In this document: in pieces, positions 44,391 through 52,740 of the stretch
Position numbering within the stretch: position 1 is the first letter of the stretch
Layout of the letters: every line of letters starts with the position of its first letter
Assembly (NCBI GenBank): GCA_964575895.1
Contig: CAZNTE010000001.1
Span: forward strand, 62,001-126,000
Length of the DNA stretch: 64,000 nucleotides
Direction: 5' to 3'
Source of the DNA: Gudongella sp964575895
GTDB lineage: Bacteria; Bacillota; Clostridia; Tissierellales; Tissierellaceae
The notes under the pieces: generated by a model
Databases searched by the model: none
What the model was told of the DNA's origin: nothing
Seen by the model: only the letters and a program-made list of their open reading frames with translations
Translations under genes and position numbers: made by a program

Positions 44391-44936
44391 ATGAATAAAA
44401 AAAGTAGAATCAGTGTAAGAACCATGGTTAAGGCTGGTTTTCTTGTTGCTATTTCCATTGTTATGACAAGATTTGCCTATATTATGGTGCCCCTTGCTGG
44501 AGTATCAGCATTAAGAATTAGTTTTGGTGACCTTCCTTTGATGTTATCAGGAATGATGTTTGGACCACTAGTTGGAGGATTGACAGGATTGGCTGCGGAT
44601 TTGATTGGCTTTCTAATTAATCCCCAGGGACCCTACCATCCAGGATTTACCTTGAGTTCCATCTTATGGGGAGTTATACCAGGAATTATAATGTACACTC
44701 TTAGGGGAAAGAAGGGGTATGACAAGTTATTTTCATTTAAGAATATACTGATAGCAGTTACAGTGGTAACTGTAGTCGTATCACTGGGCTTAAACACTTA
44801 TTGGCTATCAAATCTTTTTGGCAAAGGATTCATAGTCCTTTTACCAACAAGAGTCTTGGCAGCGCTTATAAGCATTCCTTTAAATGCAATAATTTTAAAA
44901 TCTCTATTAAAGTATTTAAAGGGTTTTATCGACTAA
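44391..44936 (+). CDS. folT: Folate ECF transporter S component FolT
   Basis: Substrate-binding membrane subunit of an energy-coupling-factor folate importer, 181 residues with about six membrane segments. The sequence contains ALRISFGDLPLMLSGMMFGP and GLTGLAADLIGFLINPQGPYH with GFTLSSILWGVIPG, typical of the folate-family ECF S components. The shared EcfA/A'/T energising module is not in this window. ATG 44391 has AAAGGAG upstream, inside the riboswitch hairpin. The THF riboswitch directly upstream supports folate as the substrate. Confidence 0.93.
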   Translation: MNKKSRISVRTMVKAGFLVAISIVMTRFAYIMVPLAGVSALRISFGDLPLMLSGMMFGPLVGGLTGLAADLIGFLINPQGPYHPGFTLSSILWGVIPGIIMYTLRGKKGYDKLFSFKNILIAVTVVTVVVSLGLNTYWLSNLFGKGFIVLLPTRVLAALISIPLNAIILKSLLKYLKGFID

Positions 44937-44941
44937 AACAT

Positions 44942-44975
44942 AGACTTCTGCCTCCTGGTAGAAGTCTTATAAATT
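44942..44975 (+). terminator. Hairpin after folT
   Basis: An 11-bp stem (AGACTTCTGCC, 44942-44952, with GGTAGAAGTCT, 44957-44967), TCCT loop, followed by a weak T-rich tail. Partial termination before aroC is likely. Confidence 0.6.
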
Positions 44976-44994
44976 TTAAGAAAAGAGGGTCTAT

Positions 44995-46122
44995 ATGTTA
45001 AGATTTTTATCTGCAGGAGAATCTCATGGAAATAAAATAATGGGTATTTTAGAGGGGATACCTGCTAACTTAGAACTGAATATAGACATTATAAACAAAG
45101 AACTCTATAGACGACAAAAAGGATATGGTAGATCCAGTCGTATGACCATAGAAAAAGATCAAATAGAAATCATAGCTGGTTTAAATGGTAATCTTACTAC
45201 AGGGGCACCAATTGGGTTTCTAATTGATAATAAAGGTATTAACATCAAGAAGGAAGAAATATTCACACCAAGACCAGGTCATGGAGACTTAGCAGGTTTG
45301 CTAAAATACAATCAGCCAGGAGGTCGAAATGTTCTAGAAAGGGCATCCGCCAGGGAAACAGCCATTCGTGTTGCGGTTGGTGGTATATGCAAGGAATACC
45401 TGAAACAGTTAAATATCTTTGTCTTTAGTCATGTGACAAAAATTGCCGGAATTAGATCAAAATTTGATTACTATTCTACTTTAGATCTTGATTATAATAT
45501 ATCTGAGAATTCCATACTAAGTGTTATGGATCAGGAAGCAGAGAAGCAAATGATTGATGCAATTGATAAGGCAACTAATGAGGGTTATAGTCTTGGGGGA
45601 GAAATTCAGCTTGTGGTAAAGGGAGCACCTGTAGGTTTAGGCAGTCATGTTCAGTGGGATAGGAAACTTGATGGTCAGATAGGACAAGCAGTTTTAAGTG
45701 TTCAAGGTATTAAGAGTATTGCCATAGGTCTAGGACATGAATTTTCCAATTCTCAAGGGTTCAATTCATTTGATGAGATCTTCTATGATTACACCAAGGG
45801 ATATTTTAGAAAAACCAATAGAGCTGGTGGTATTGAAGGTGGAATAAGTAATGGTGAGGACATCGTTTTGAAAGCAACCATGAAACCTATTCCCACACAG
45901 AGAACACCTCTAAGAAGTGTTGACATAAATACAAAAAAGGAAGCAAAAGCATTCCATGAAAGAGCTGATATATGTGCTGTACCTGCAGCAGCTGTAGTCG
46001 TTGAAGCTATGGTTGCATATACAATAGCAAAAGAAATAATAGAAAAATTTGGGGGAGACTCCATGGAAGAAGTCAAGAATAATTACAGCAATTACTTAGA
46101 AGAAATTATAATGAAGAGGTAA
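44995..46122 (+). CDS. aroC: Chorismate synthase
   Basis: Converts EPSP to chorismate using reduced flavin, the last shikimate step. The 375-residue protein has LRFLSAGESHGNKIMGILEG at the N-terminus, RPGHGDLAGLLKY, the RNVLERASARETAIRVAVG block and GGIEGGISNGEDIV. Catalytic histidines in GESHG and the second His in SHV-type segments are present. ATG 44995 follows AAAGAGGGTC. It precedes aroA by four bases. Confidence 0.97.
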   Translation: MLRFLSAGESHGNKIMGILEGIPANLELNIDIINKELYRRQKGYGRSSRMTIEKDQIEIIAGLNGNLTTGAPIGFLIDNKGINIKKEEIFTPRPGHGDLAGLLKYNQPGGRNVLERASARETAIRVAVGGICKEYLKQLNIFVFSHVTKIAGIRSKFDYYSTLDLDYNISENSILSVMDQEAEKQMIDAIDKATNEGYSLGGEIQLVVKGAPVGLGSHVQWDRKLDGQIGQAVLSVQGIKSIAIGLGHEFSNSQGFNSFDEIFYDYTKGYFRKTNRAGGIEGGISNGEDIVLKATMKPIPTQRTPLRSVDINTKKEAKAFHERADICAVPAAAVVVEAMVAYTIAKEIIEKFGGDSMEEVKNNYSNYLEEIIMKR

Positions 46123-46126
46123 ATAT

Positions 46127-47422
46127 ATGAAATTAAGGGGAAACAAATCATTAAAAGGTGAGACCTTCGTTCCAGGAGACAAATCCATTTCACACAGGGC
46201 TATTATACTTAGTTCACTGGCACTAGGTAGAACAAAGGTAGAAAACTGCCTATTATCAGAGGATACTCTAAGGACAATAGATATTTTCAGGAAACTAGGT
46301 GTTGGTATTGAAGTAGATTCTAAAAATAATATTGTTAATATTGATGGTGTGGGTTTACAGGGTCTAAAAGCTCCACAGGGAGATTTATACTGTGGTAATT
46401 CAGGAACAACTATGAGATTATTGGCAGGGCTATTAGCAGGTCAGGGATTTAAAACAAGACTAACAGGAGATAAATCATTATCCACTAGGCCTATGGATAG
46501 AGTAACAAAGCCTTTAAGCCTAATGGGTGCAGATATTTTGGACTTTAATTCAAAGGCTCCTTTAAACATAAGCCCTGGCATGATAAAGGCCATAGACTAT
46601 GAAATGGAAGTAACCAGTGCTCAAGTAAAGTCAGCTATTCTTTTAGCTTCCTTGTACAGTAAGGGAATTACTACCATAAAAGAGAAATTTATTACAAGAA
46701 ACCATACTGAAATTATGTTGGAATATCTTGGTGCAAAGATTGAAACAGATGGTTTGATCATTAAGATAAATAATCCAACTAAATTACTTGCTAGAGATAT
46801 AATAGTACCAGGGGACATTTCTTCTGCTACCTTTCTTATTGCAGCAGGATTAATTACTAAAGATAGTGATATAACAATAAAAAATGTGGGATTAAATAAT
46901 ACAAGAACTGGCATAATATCAGTTTTAAGTGAAATGGGCGCAATAATAAAAATATTAGACGTTGATGAAGATAATGTTGAAAAGACTGGCTCACTAAATA
47001 TTATGGAAAGTTTTCTTACAGGAATCACCATAGAAGGTGAAAAGACAGCTTCTGTAATAGATGAAATACCAATTATTGCTGTATTAGCTTGTTTTGCTGA
47101 AGGGGATACAATTATAAGGGATGCTCAAGAACTGAGAATAAAGGAATCCGATAGATTATCTGCCATTTACACTGGATTAAGTAAAATGGGTGCAGATATT
47201 GAAATTACAGATGATGGTTTAATCATTCACGGCAGAGGTAGATTGAAAGGAGCAGAAGTTTCAAGTTTTGGAGACCATAGAATTGCCATGGCCCTTAGCA
47301 TAGCTGCACTGGCAGCTGATGGAACCACTATAATAGATGATGTAGAGTGTATTAATGTAAGCTATCCAAACTTTTATAATGAAGTTGGACAATTAATTGA
47401 CAATAATTTTGAAATAAAATAA
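46127..47422 (+). CDS. aroA: 3-phosphoshikimate 1-carboxyvinyltransferase (EPSP synthase)
   Basis: Transfers enolpyruvyl from PEP to shikimate-3-phosphate. At 431 residues it has VPGDKSISHRAIILSSLALG, the LYCGNSGTTMRLLAGLLAGQ loop (PEP site), GDKSLSTRPMDRV, and the C-terminal ELRIKESDRLSAIYTGL and FGDHRIAMAL. The loop has Gly in NSGTTMR followed by LLAG, which does not settle the glyphosate class. The four-base gap after aroC shows co-transcription. The pduL promoter overlaps its 3' end. Confidence 0.97.
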   Translation: MKLRGNKSLKGETFVPGDKSISHRAIILSSLALGRTKVENCLLSEDTLRTIDIFRKLGVGIEVDSKNNIVNIDGVGLQGLKAPQGDLYCGNSGTTMRLLAGLLAGQGFKTRLTGDKSLSTRPMDRVTKPLSLMGADILDFNSKAPLNISPGMIKAIDYEMEVTSAQVKSAILLASLYSKGITTIKEKFITRNHTEIMLEYLGAKIETDGLIIKINNPTKLLARDIIVPGDISSATFLIAAGLITKDSDITIKNVGLNNTRTGIISVLSEMGAIIKILDVDEDNVEKTGSLNIMESFLTGITIEGEKTASVIDEIPIIAVLACFAEGDTIIRDAQELRIKESDRLSAIYTGLSKMGADIEITDDGLIIHGRGRLKGAEVSSFGDHRIAMALSIAALAADGTTIIDDVECINVSYPNFYNEVGQLIDNNFEIK

Positions 47423-47437
47423 TAAAAGATGTATAAT
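47409..47437 (+). promoter_or_regulatory. Promoter of pduL-deoC
   Basis: TTGAAA (47409-47414), 17-bp spacer and TATAAT (47432-47437); the -35 overlaps the end of aroA. Confidence 0.75.
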
Positions 47438-47469
47438 TACAATATCAATAATTTTTGGGAGGAATAACC

Positions 47470-48042
47470 ATGAAAACACAATTACCAATAGCTTTATCAA
47501 ATAGGCATATACACGTTAGTAGAGAAGATTTAGATGTATTATTTGGAAAAGGGTATGAACTAACTAAAATGAAGGATCTTTCTCAACCTGGTCAATATGC
47601 TTGTGAAGAAAAAGTCGACATTGTTGGACCAAAGAGAACTATAAGTGGAGTTAGAATACTTGGACCAGTTAGACCTGATACTCAAATAGAGGTATCAATT
47701 TCTGATGCTGTTACCCTGGGAATAGATCCAATTGTAAGGAATTCAGGTGACATCAATGAAACCCCAGGTGTTAAGATTGTGGGGCCAAAAGGTGAAGTTG
47801 AAATGAAAAAAGGTGTAATAGTTGCCGCAAGACATATTCATATGCATACTACTGATGGAGAAGAATTTGGAGTTAGGGATAGAGATGTTGTAAGTATCAA
47901 GATTCCAGGACCTAGAGGTTTAGTATTTGACAATGTATTAGTTAGAGTACATCCAACATTTGCACTGGAAATGCATGTGGATATAGAAGAAGGGAATGCA
48001 GCTGGCATTAGAAATGGAGACTTAGTGGAGCTGATTAAATAG
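47470..48042 (+). CDS. pduL: Phosphate propanoyltransferase (PduL type)
   Basis: PduL-family phosphotransacylase of 190 residues, which exchanges CoA and phosphate on acetyl or propanoyl groups. Two related beta-barrel halves carry the zinc-ligand motifs SNRHIHVSREDL and ARHIHMHTTDGEEFGV, with VRVHPTFALEMHVD supplying further histidines. There is no N-terminal encapsulation extension, so it is likely a free cytoplasmic enzyme working as phosphotransacetylase. I prefer ATG 47470, after GGGAGGAATA. No microcompartment shell genes are nearby. It is followed closely by deoC. Confidence 0.93.
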   Translation: MKTQLPIALSNRHIHVSREDLDVLFGKGYELTKMKDLSQPGQYACEEKVDIVGPKRTISGVRILGPVRPDTQIEVSISDAVTLGIDPIVRNSGDINETPGVKIVGPKGEVEMKKGVIVAARHIHMHTTDGEEFGVRDRDVVSIKIPGPRGLVFDNVLVRVHPTFALEMHVDIEEGNAAGIRNGDLVELIK

Positions 48043-48053
48043 GAGTGATAAAT

Positions 48054-48707
48054 ATGGTAAATGTGGCAAAGATGATAGACCACACTGTATTAAAAGCTGA
48101 TACAAAAAAAGATGCTGTGAAAGTCTTGTGCGAAGAGGCAATTGAATATGGTTTTAAAGCAGTTTGCGTAAATCCAACACACATTACTTTTTGTAAGGAT
48201 ATGCTAAAGAATTCAGATGTATTGGTAGCAACAGTAATTGGATTTCCTTTAGGAGCTAATACAACTGAAACAAAAGTATTTGAAACTAAAGATGCAGTAT
48301 CTAAAGGTGCGGATGAAATAGATATGGTAATAAACATTGGTGCACTTAAGGATGGAAACTATGACTTGGTAAAGAATGATATTAAAGAAGTAGTAGCTGC
48401 ATGTAAGGATGAAGCAATAGTAAAAGTTATAATTGAAACATCCTTGTTAACCGATGAGGAAAAGGTTAAAGCATGTGAACTATCTAAAGAAGCTGGCGCA
48501 CATTTTGTAAAGACATCCACAGGATTTAGCACAGGTGGAGCAACATTGGAAGATGTAGCTTTAATGAAATCAGTGGTTGGAGATGACTTGGAAGTTAAAG
48601 CATCCGGGGGAGTTAAGAATTATGACATGGCTTTAAAAATGGCGGAAGCTGGTGCTACAAGAATTGGTACAAGCTCAGGAATACCAATTATAAAAAGTAA
48701 AAAATAA
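48054..48707 (+). CDS. deoC: Deoxyribose-phosphate aldolase
   Basis: Class I aldolase splitting 2-deoxyribose-5-phosphate into glyceraldehyde-3-phosphate and acetaldehyde. The 217-residue TIM barrel shows MIDHTVLKADT, KAVCVNPTHI, VIGFPLGANTTETK, EIDMVINIGALKDG, VKVIIETSLLT (with the catalytic-region Lys) and HFVKTSTGFSTGGAT, whose Lys forms the Schiff base. ATG 48054 follows AGGAG; GTG 48045 lies inside that site. With pduL it could route acetaldehyde, after oxidation to acetyl-CoA, to acetyl phosphate. Confidence 0.96.
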   Translation: MVNVAKMIDHTVLKADTKKDAVKVLCEEAIEYGFKAVCVNPTHITFCKDMLKNSDVLVATVIGFPLGANTTETKVFETKDAVSKGADEIDMVINIGALKDGNYDLVKNDIKEVVAACKDEAIVKVIIETSLLTDEEKVKACELSKEAGAHFVKTSTGFSTGGATLEDVALMKSVVGDDLEVKASGGVKNYDMALKMAEAGATRIGTSSGIPIIKSKK

Positions 48708-48729
48708 AGGGGAGACCCTTTATTTTTTT
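48702..48729 (+). terminator. Terminator of pduL-deoC
   Basis: A 9-bp stem AATAAAGGG/CCCTTTATT with GAGA loop and a run of seven T; overlaps the deoC stop codon. Confidence 0.9.
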
Positions 48730-48797
48730 GATAAATTAATTATTTCTTAATAAGTTGGGTAAAACTATGTAGTAATCATGTAGAAAGGAGAACTTTT

Positions 48798-50081
48798 ATG
48801 GATATAAGCAGAGAAAGAATAGGAAATGGTATCTATTTAAATAAGGTTATAACCCATAAGTTTAAATCAAATTTGATTAGTATAAATCTTATAAGACCAT
48901 TGGAAAGAAGTGAAGTTAGTCTAAACTCCCTGTTATCACAAGTACTGGGAAGAGGGACAACTGATTTAAATAGTAAGGCGAAACTGGAAAGAAAGTTGGA
49001 AGAATTATACGGTGCACATCTTAGTGTAAATATCAGCAAGCGAGGTGAAAGACAAGTATTAAGAATCTCCATGGAGTGGGCAGATTCTAGGTTTACCAAG
49101 GATGAGACCTATGAGAAAGAAGTCATTAAGGTTTTTAGAGATATATTATTTTCTCCTCAAATGGAAGATGAGAGATTCAGGGAATCATTAGTTGAAGGCG
49201 AAAAGAAAAATCTTATAAATAAAATTGAATCAAAGGTTAATGACAAAAGGACCTTTGCATTAAATAGATGTATAGAGGAGATGTGTAAGGGGGAAGCATT
49301 TAGCATCTATCAATTGGGATATGTTGAAGATGTTGAAGGGATAACTTCTAAAAGTTTGACAGATCATTATAAGAGTATCTTAAATGACTCTCAAATTGAG
49401 ATAATCTATGTTGGTAAAGATAAATCACTTATTGATGGATCTTTAGTACCTGAGGAATATTTAGATAGAAAAAATATAGTCGAAGTTCCTAGGGAGTATA
49501 TTCCAAATGAAAATTTCCAAAAAAATCATATAGTGGAGAAAGAAGATGTATCTCAGGGGAAATTAGTCGTGGGTTATAGAAGTAACATCCCTTATGAGGA
49601 CAACTTATACTCTGCATTACTCTTGGGAAATGAGATTTTTGGTGGAGGACCAAACTCAAAATTATTTAAGGATGTAAGAGAAAAGAATAGCTTGGCATAT
49701 TACGTAGGAACTAACTTGATTAAGCACAAGTCAATAATACTACTTGATGCAGGTATAGATATTAAGAATTACCAAAAGACAATGGATATAATACAAACCC
49801 AATTAGATGACATGAAGAAGGGTGACTTCCAAGACGAAGATATGGAAATAGCTAAAAAGGCAATTAAAACATCCAGCCAGTCCATCATTGACAGCCCTCA
49901 CCTAATGGGAGAGTTTACATTAGGCAAGATAATATCTAAGGATGGGAGAAGTCTTGATATGATGATTGATGATATTGAAAAGGTCAGTAGAGAAGATATT
50001 ATAGCGGCAATGAATACCATAACCCTTGATACTATTTACTTCATGACAGCTAAGGAGGTGGAATATAATGAAGGCAATTGA
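48798..50081 (+). CDS. yfmF: M16-family protein YfmF (no zinc motif)
   Basis: M16 peptidase-fold protein of 427 residues, the non-catalytic partner of the next gene. The N-terminal M16 domain has NLISINLIRPLERSEVSLNS, LLSQVLGRGTTDL and LEELYGAHLSVNISKRGE. HxxEH is absent where the active partner has it, matching the family called EF-P 5-aminopentanol modification-associated YfmF in current annotation. The C-terminal half has VGYRSNIPYEDNLYSALLLG and REKNSLAYYVG, typical of M16. ATG 48798 follows AAAGGAG. It overlaps yfmH by 14 bases, consistent with a heterodimer. Confidence 0.88.
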   Translation: MDISRERIGNGIYLNKVITHKFKSNLISINLIRPLERSEVSLNSLLSQVLGRGTTDLNSKAKLERKLEELYGAHLSVNISKRGERQVLRISMEWADSRFTKDETYEKEVIKVFRDILFSPQMEDERFRESLVEGEKKNLINKIESKVNDKRTFALNRCIEEMCKGEAFSIYQLGYVEDVEGITSKSLTDHYKSILNDSQIEIIYVGKDKSLIDGSLVPEEYLDRKNIVEVPREYIPNENFQKNHIVEKEDVSQGKLVVGYRSNIPYEDNLYSALLLGNEIFGGGPNSKLFKDVREKNSLAYYVGTNLIKHKSIILLDAGIDIKNYQKTMDIIQTQLDDMKKGDFQDEDMEIAKKAIKTSSQSIIDSPHLMGEFTLGKIISKDGRSLDMMIDDIEKVSREDIIAAMNTITLDTIYFMTAKEVEYNEGN

Positions 50082-51378
50082 GAATAAAAGCCTAAGTGAG
50101 ACTATTTACTTCAAGGAACTATCCAATGGCATAAGGCTCTTTTATTTTCCCAAGAAGGATTTCACAAAGAAGTATGCCATATTCACAACTAATTATGGTT
50201 CCATCAATAATAGATTTAGAATTGATGAGGAAAGTGAAATTATAAGTTTACCAGAGGGAATAGCCCATTTTCTGGAGCATAAACTCTTTGAGGATGAAGA
50301 TGAGGATATATTCACTAAGTTTGCTCAGAATGGAGCATTTGTAAATGCCTACACTAACTTTAATCAAACATCATACTTGTTTTATTCCACAGATAATTTT
50401 TATGATAACTTAGACCTCTTGGTGAATTTTGTTCAAAATCCTTACATCACTGATGAAAATGTAGATAAGGAAAAAGGGATCATAGCCCAGGAGATTGAAA
50501 TGTATGTTGATAATCCCAAGTGGAGAGTGTTTTTTAATTGCTTGAAGGGCTTATACCATTATCATCCTGTTAGAATTGACATAGCAGGGACAGTGGATAG
50601 TATTATGGAGATCACTAAGGATGACTTATTAACCGCTTACAGAACCTTCTACAACCCTTCAAACATGGTATTATTTGTCGTTGGGGACCTAGATATGGAA
50701 AGGGTTGTTAATACTGTAGAATCGGCAGGAAAGAAGTATGAAATTACCAATAACAAAGTAAGTACTCTATTTGATAATGAACCAAGGGAAGTTAGAACAA
50801 GAATAGTTGAGGATCATATGTCTACTTCAAAGCCCCTTTTCTATTTGGGGATTAAGGATAATAATCTTGGCCAAAAGGGAGCAGAAGCAGTTAAGAAAGA
50901 TATTATAACAAATATAATCCTGGATATGCTTTTTAGCGATTCGTCAGATTTTTACCATGAACTTTACGACAAAGGCTTAATTGACAAAAGTTTCGGAGCA
51001 TACTATACTGGTAAAGACAATTATGGACATTCATTTATCATTGGTCAGACTCAGGATCCTAAATTGCTAAACTCATTGATTCTAGAAGTATTTAAGGATT
51101 ACAATAAATACATCAACAATGAAAATTTCTTAAGAATAAAGAAGAAGGAAATAGGACAATTTTTAATGGGCTTTAATTCAATTGAATTTATAGCCAATAA
51201 TTTAACTGACCTTTACTTCCAAGATTTTCTATTGATTGATTATCTAGATGTATTAAATAGTATAGATTATAAGGACATAGAAGATAGACTAAAGGAACAT
51301 TTTGATGAAGAGTATACAACCTTGTCAATTATTTGGCCAAATAATGGCAATGACTTAAGTAGGGATGGTGATATTTAA
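50068..51378 (+). CDS. yfmH: M16-family zinc metallopeptidase YfmH
   Basis: Catalytic-type M16 protein of 436 residues. The inverted zinc motif HFLEH is in GIAHFLEHKLFEDEDEDI, and the third ligand Glu is about 75 residues later in GIIAQEIEMYVDNP. The C-terminal M16 domain follows. The pair YfmF/YfmH resembles two-subunit M16 peptidases and is linked to elongation factor P modification in Bacillus; efp itself is not in this window. ATG 50068 lies inside the yfmF 3' end after AAGGAGGTGG. Its stop overlaps the lgt start by one base (TAATG). Confidence 0.9.
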   Translation: MKAIENKSLSETIYFKELSNGIRLFYFPKKDFTKKYAIFTTNYGSINNRFRIDEESEIISLPEGIAHFLEHKLFEDEDEDIFTKFAQNGAFVNAYTNFNQTSYLFYSTDNFYDNLDLLVNFVQNPYITDENVDKEKGIIAQEIEMYVDNPKWRVFFNCLKGLYHYHPVRIDIAGTVDSIMEITKDDLLTAYRTFYNPSNMVLFVVGDLDMERVVNTVESAGKKYEITNNKVSTLFDNEPREVRTRIVEDHMSTSKPLFYLGIKDNNLGQKGAEAVKKDIITNIILDMLFSDSSDFYHELYDKGLIDKSFGAYYTGKDNYGHSFIIGQTQDPKLLNSLILEVFKDYNKYINNENFLRIKKKEIGQFLMGFNSIEFIANNLTDLYFQDFLLIDYLDVLNSIDYKDIEDRLKEHFDEEYTTLSIIWPNNGNDLSRDGDI

Positions 51379-52106
51379 TGGATCCAGTTGCATTTAAGGT
51401 ATTTGGATTTGAGGTTAGATGGTATGGTTTATTAATAGCTATAGCAGTATTAATAGGAACAATTTTAGCATTAAGGGAAGCAAAGAGAAAGGGAATAAAA
51501 GAAGAATCCATAATTGACATGTTACTATTTGCAGTACCTGGTGCAATAATAGGTGCAAGACTGTATTATGTAATATTCATGTGGGATTACTACAGCAAGA
51601 ACCCTGGGCAGATATTAAATCTTCGAGGTGGAGGATTAGCAATACATGGGGTAATAATTGGTGGTGCTTTGGTTGCATATATCTTCACCAAAGTAAAAAA
51701 ACTAAATTTCCTTACAGTAGCTGATATAGTTGCCCCAAGCTTAATACTTGGGCAAGCTATTGGTAGATGGGGTAATTTTGCAAATCAAGAAGCCCACGGG
51801 GGACCCACGGACCTTCCTTGGGGAATAATGGTGGATGGAGTTAAAGTACATCCAACCTTCCTCTATGAATCCATATGGAACTTCCTGGTGTTTGGATTTT
51901 TACTCTGGTACAGGAGAAAGAAAGCAAAGGCTGATGGTGAAGTGTTTGCAATGTATTTAGTTCTTTATTCTATAGCCAGATTCCTGATTGAGGGGATGAG
52001 AACAGATAGTCTAATGCTTGGATCTATAAGGGTTGCCCAGTTAATAAGTGCAATAATTATAATAGTAGGTATTATCTTTATTAGATACATTAGAAAAAAA
52101 GCTTGA
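51378..52106 (+). CDS. lgt: Prolipoprotein diacylglyceryl transferase
   Basis: Membrane enzyme that attaches diacylglycerol to lipobox cysteines. The 242-residue protein has about seven membrane segments, with FEVRWYGLLIAIAVLIGT at the start, GARLYYVIFMWD, GGGLAIHGVIIGG and the Lgt signature GRWGNFANQEAHGG, plus PTFLYESIWNFLVF. ATG 51378 overlaps the yfmH stop. A client lipoprotein (18780) is in the window. It is followed by a strong terminator. Confidence 0.96.
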   Translation: MDPVAFKVFGFEVRWYGLLIAIAVLIGTILALREAKRKGIKEESIIDMLLFAVPGAIIGARLYYVIFMWDYYSKNPGQILNLRGGGLAIHGVIIGGALVAYIFTKVKKLNFLTVADIVAPSLILGQAIGRWGNFANQEAHGGPTDLPWGIMVDGVKVHPTFLYESIWNFLVFGFLLWYRRKKAKADGEVFAMYLVLYSIARFLIEGMRTDSLMLGSIRVAQLISAIIIIVGIIFIRYIRKKA

Positions 52107-52119
52107 ATTTAGATATTCC

Positions 52120-52154
52120 ATAAGCTTAAGGAGAAATCCTTGAGCTTATTTTTA
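52120..52154 (+). terminator. Terminator after lgt
   Basis: A 13-bp stem (52120-52132 with 52137-52149, one mismatched G-T pair) with GAAA loop and T-run. It separates lgt from the dcw cluster. Confidence 0.9.
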
Positions 52155-52186
52155 TGCAATTTTATAGGACTAAAGTCCCTAAATAT

Positions 52187-52210
52187 CACTTTAGCTTGCT
52201 AAAAGTGTGG
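52187..52210 (+). other. Imperfect inverted repeat with AAAGTG half-sites upstream of mraZ
   Basis: CACTTTAGC (52187-52195) faces GCTAAAAGTG (52198-52207), giving AAAGTG in both orientations about 40 bases before the main MraZ boxes. It may be an extra MraZ site; without experiments this remains inference. Confidence 0.4.
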
Positions 52211-52235
52211 AAGAATTCCTAAGTATGGGGTAAAA

Positions 52236-52291
52236 TATAATTAAAGTGGGGCGAAGTGGAGGAAAGTGGCAAATATTACTAGAAGGTGGAG
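52236..52291 (+). promoter_or_regulatory. mraZ -10 box and MraZ-binding repeats
   Basis: A TATAAT (52236-52241) is followed by GTGG boxes at 52246, 52256, 52266 and 52286, each in AAGTGG context and spaced exactly 10, 10 and 20 bp. MraZ proteins bind arrays of short direct repeats in mraZ promoters (TGGGN in E. coli, AAAGTG(T/G) in Mollicutes). The last box coincides with the mraZ ribosome-binding site. This predicts autoregulation of the dcw operon. Confidence 0.85.
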
Positions 52292-52297
52292 AGATAA

Positions 52298-52729
52298 ATG
52301 TTTATAGGTGAATATCAACATTCCCTAGATGACAAGGGAAGAATAACAATTCCATCTAAATTTAGAGATCCACTGGGTTACGAATTTGTCATGACCAAAG
52401 GACTTGATAATTGTTTATTCATCTATCCTAAGAAAGAATGGGAGGTAGTGGAGAATAAACTTAAAAGTCTTCCACTGACTAACAAGGATGCAAGAGCATT
52501 TATAAGATTTTTCTTCTCTGGTGCTACTGAGTGCATGTTGGATAAACAAGGAAGAGTTGTTATTCCAGGAAACCTTAGAGAACATTCAAAGCTTGACAAA
52601 GACGCCGTAATAATAGGCGTATCAACAAGACTGGAAATATGGAGCAAGGATGAGTGGGATAGTTACAATGATGATGATAATCTAAGTTATGATAGCATAG
52701 CTGAAAAAATGGCTGAATTAGGCATTTAA
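52298..52729 (+). CDS. mraZ: Transcriptional regulator MraZ
   Basis: AbrB-fold DNA-binding protein, 143 residues, with the tandem MraZ repeats: FIGEYQHSLDDKGRITIPSK (first) and the second at ATECMLDKQGRVVIPGNLR. It forms oligomeric rings and represses the dcw operon from its own promoter. ATG 52298 follows GGTGGAG. It is first in the cluster, with phased GTGG repeats directly upstream. Confidence 0.97.
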   Translation: MFIGEYQHSLDDKGRITIPSKFRDPLGYEFVMTKGLDNCLFIYPKKEWEVVENKLKSLPLTNKDARAFIRFFFSGATECMLDKQGRVVIPGNLREHSKLDKDAVIIGVSTRLEIWSKDEWDSYNDDDNLSYDSIAEKMAELGI

Positions 52730-52740
52730 GGAGTGAGAAT

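Noticed and set aside
46621..47031. 136-codon minus-strand reading frame opposite aroA
   Set aside because: Lies wholly within aroA, without start signals or recognisable motifs.
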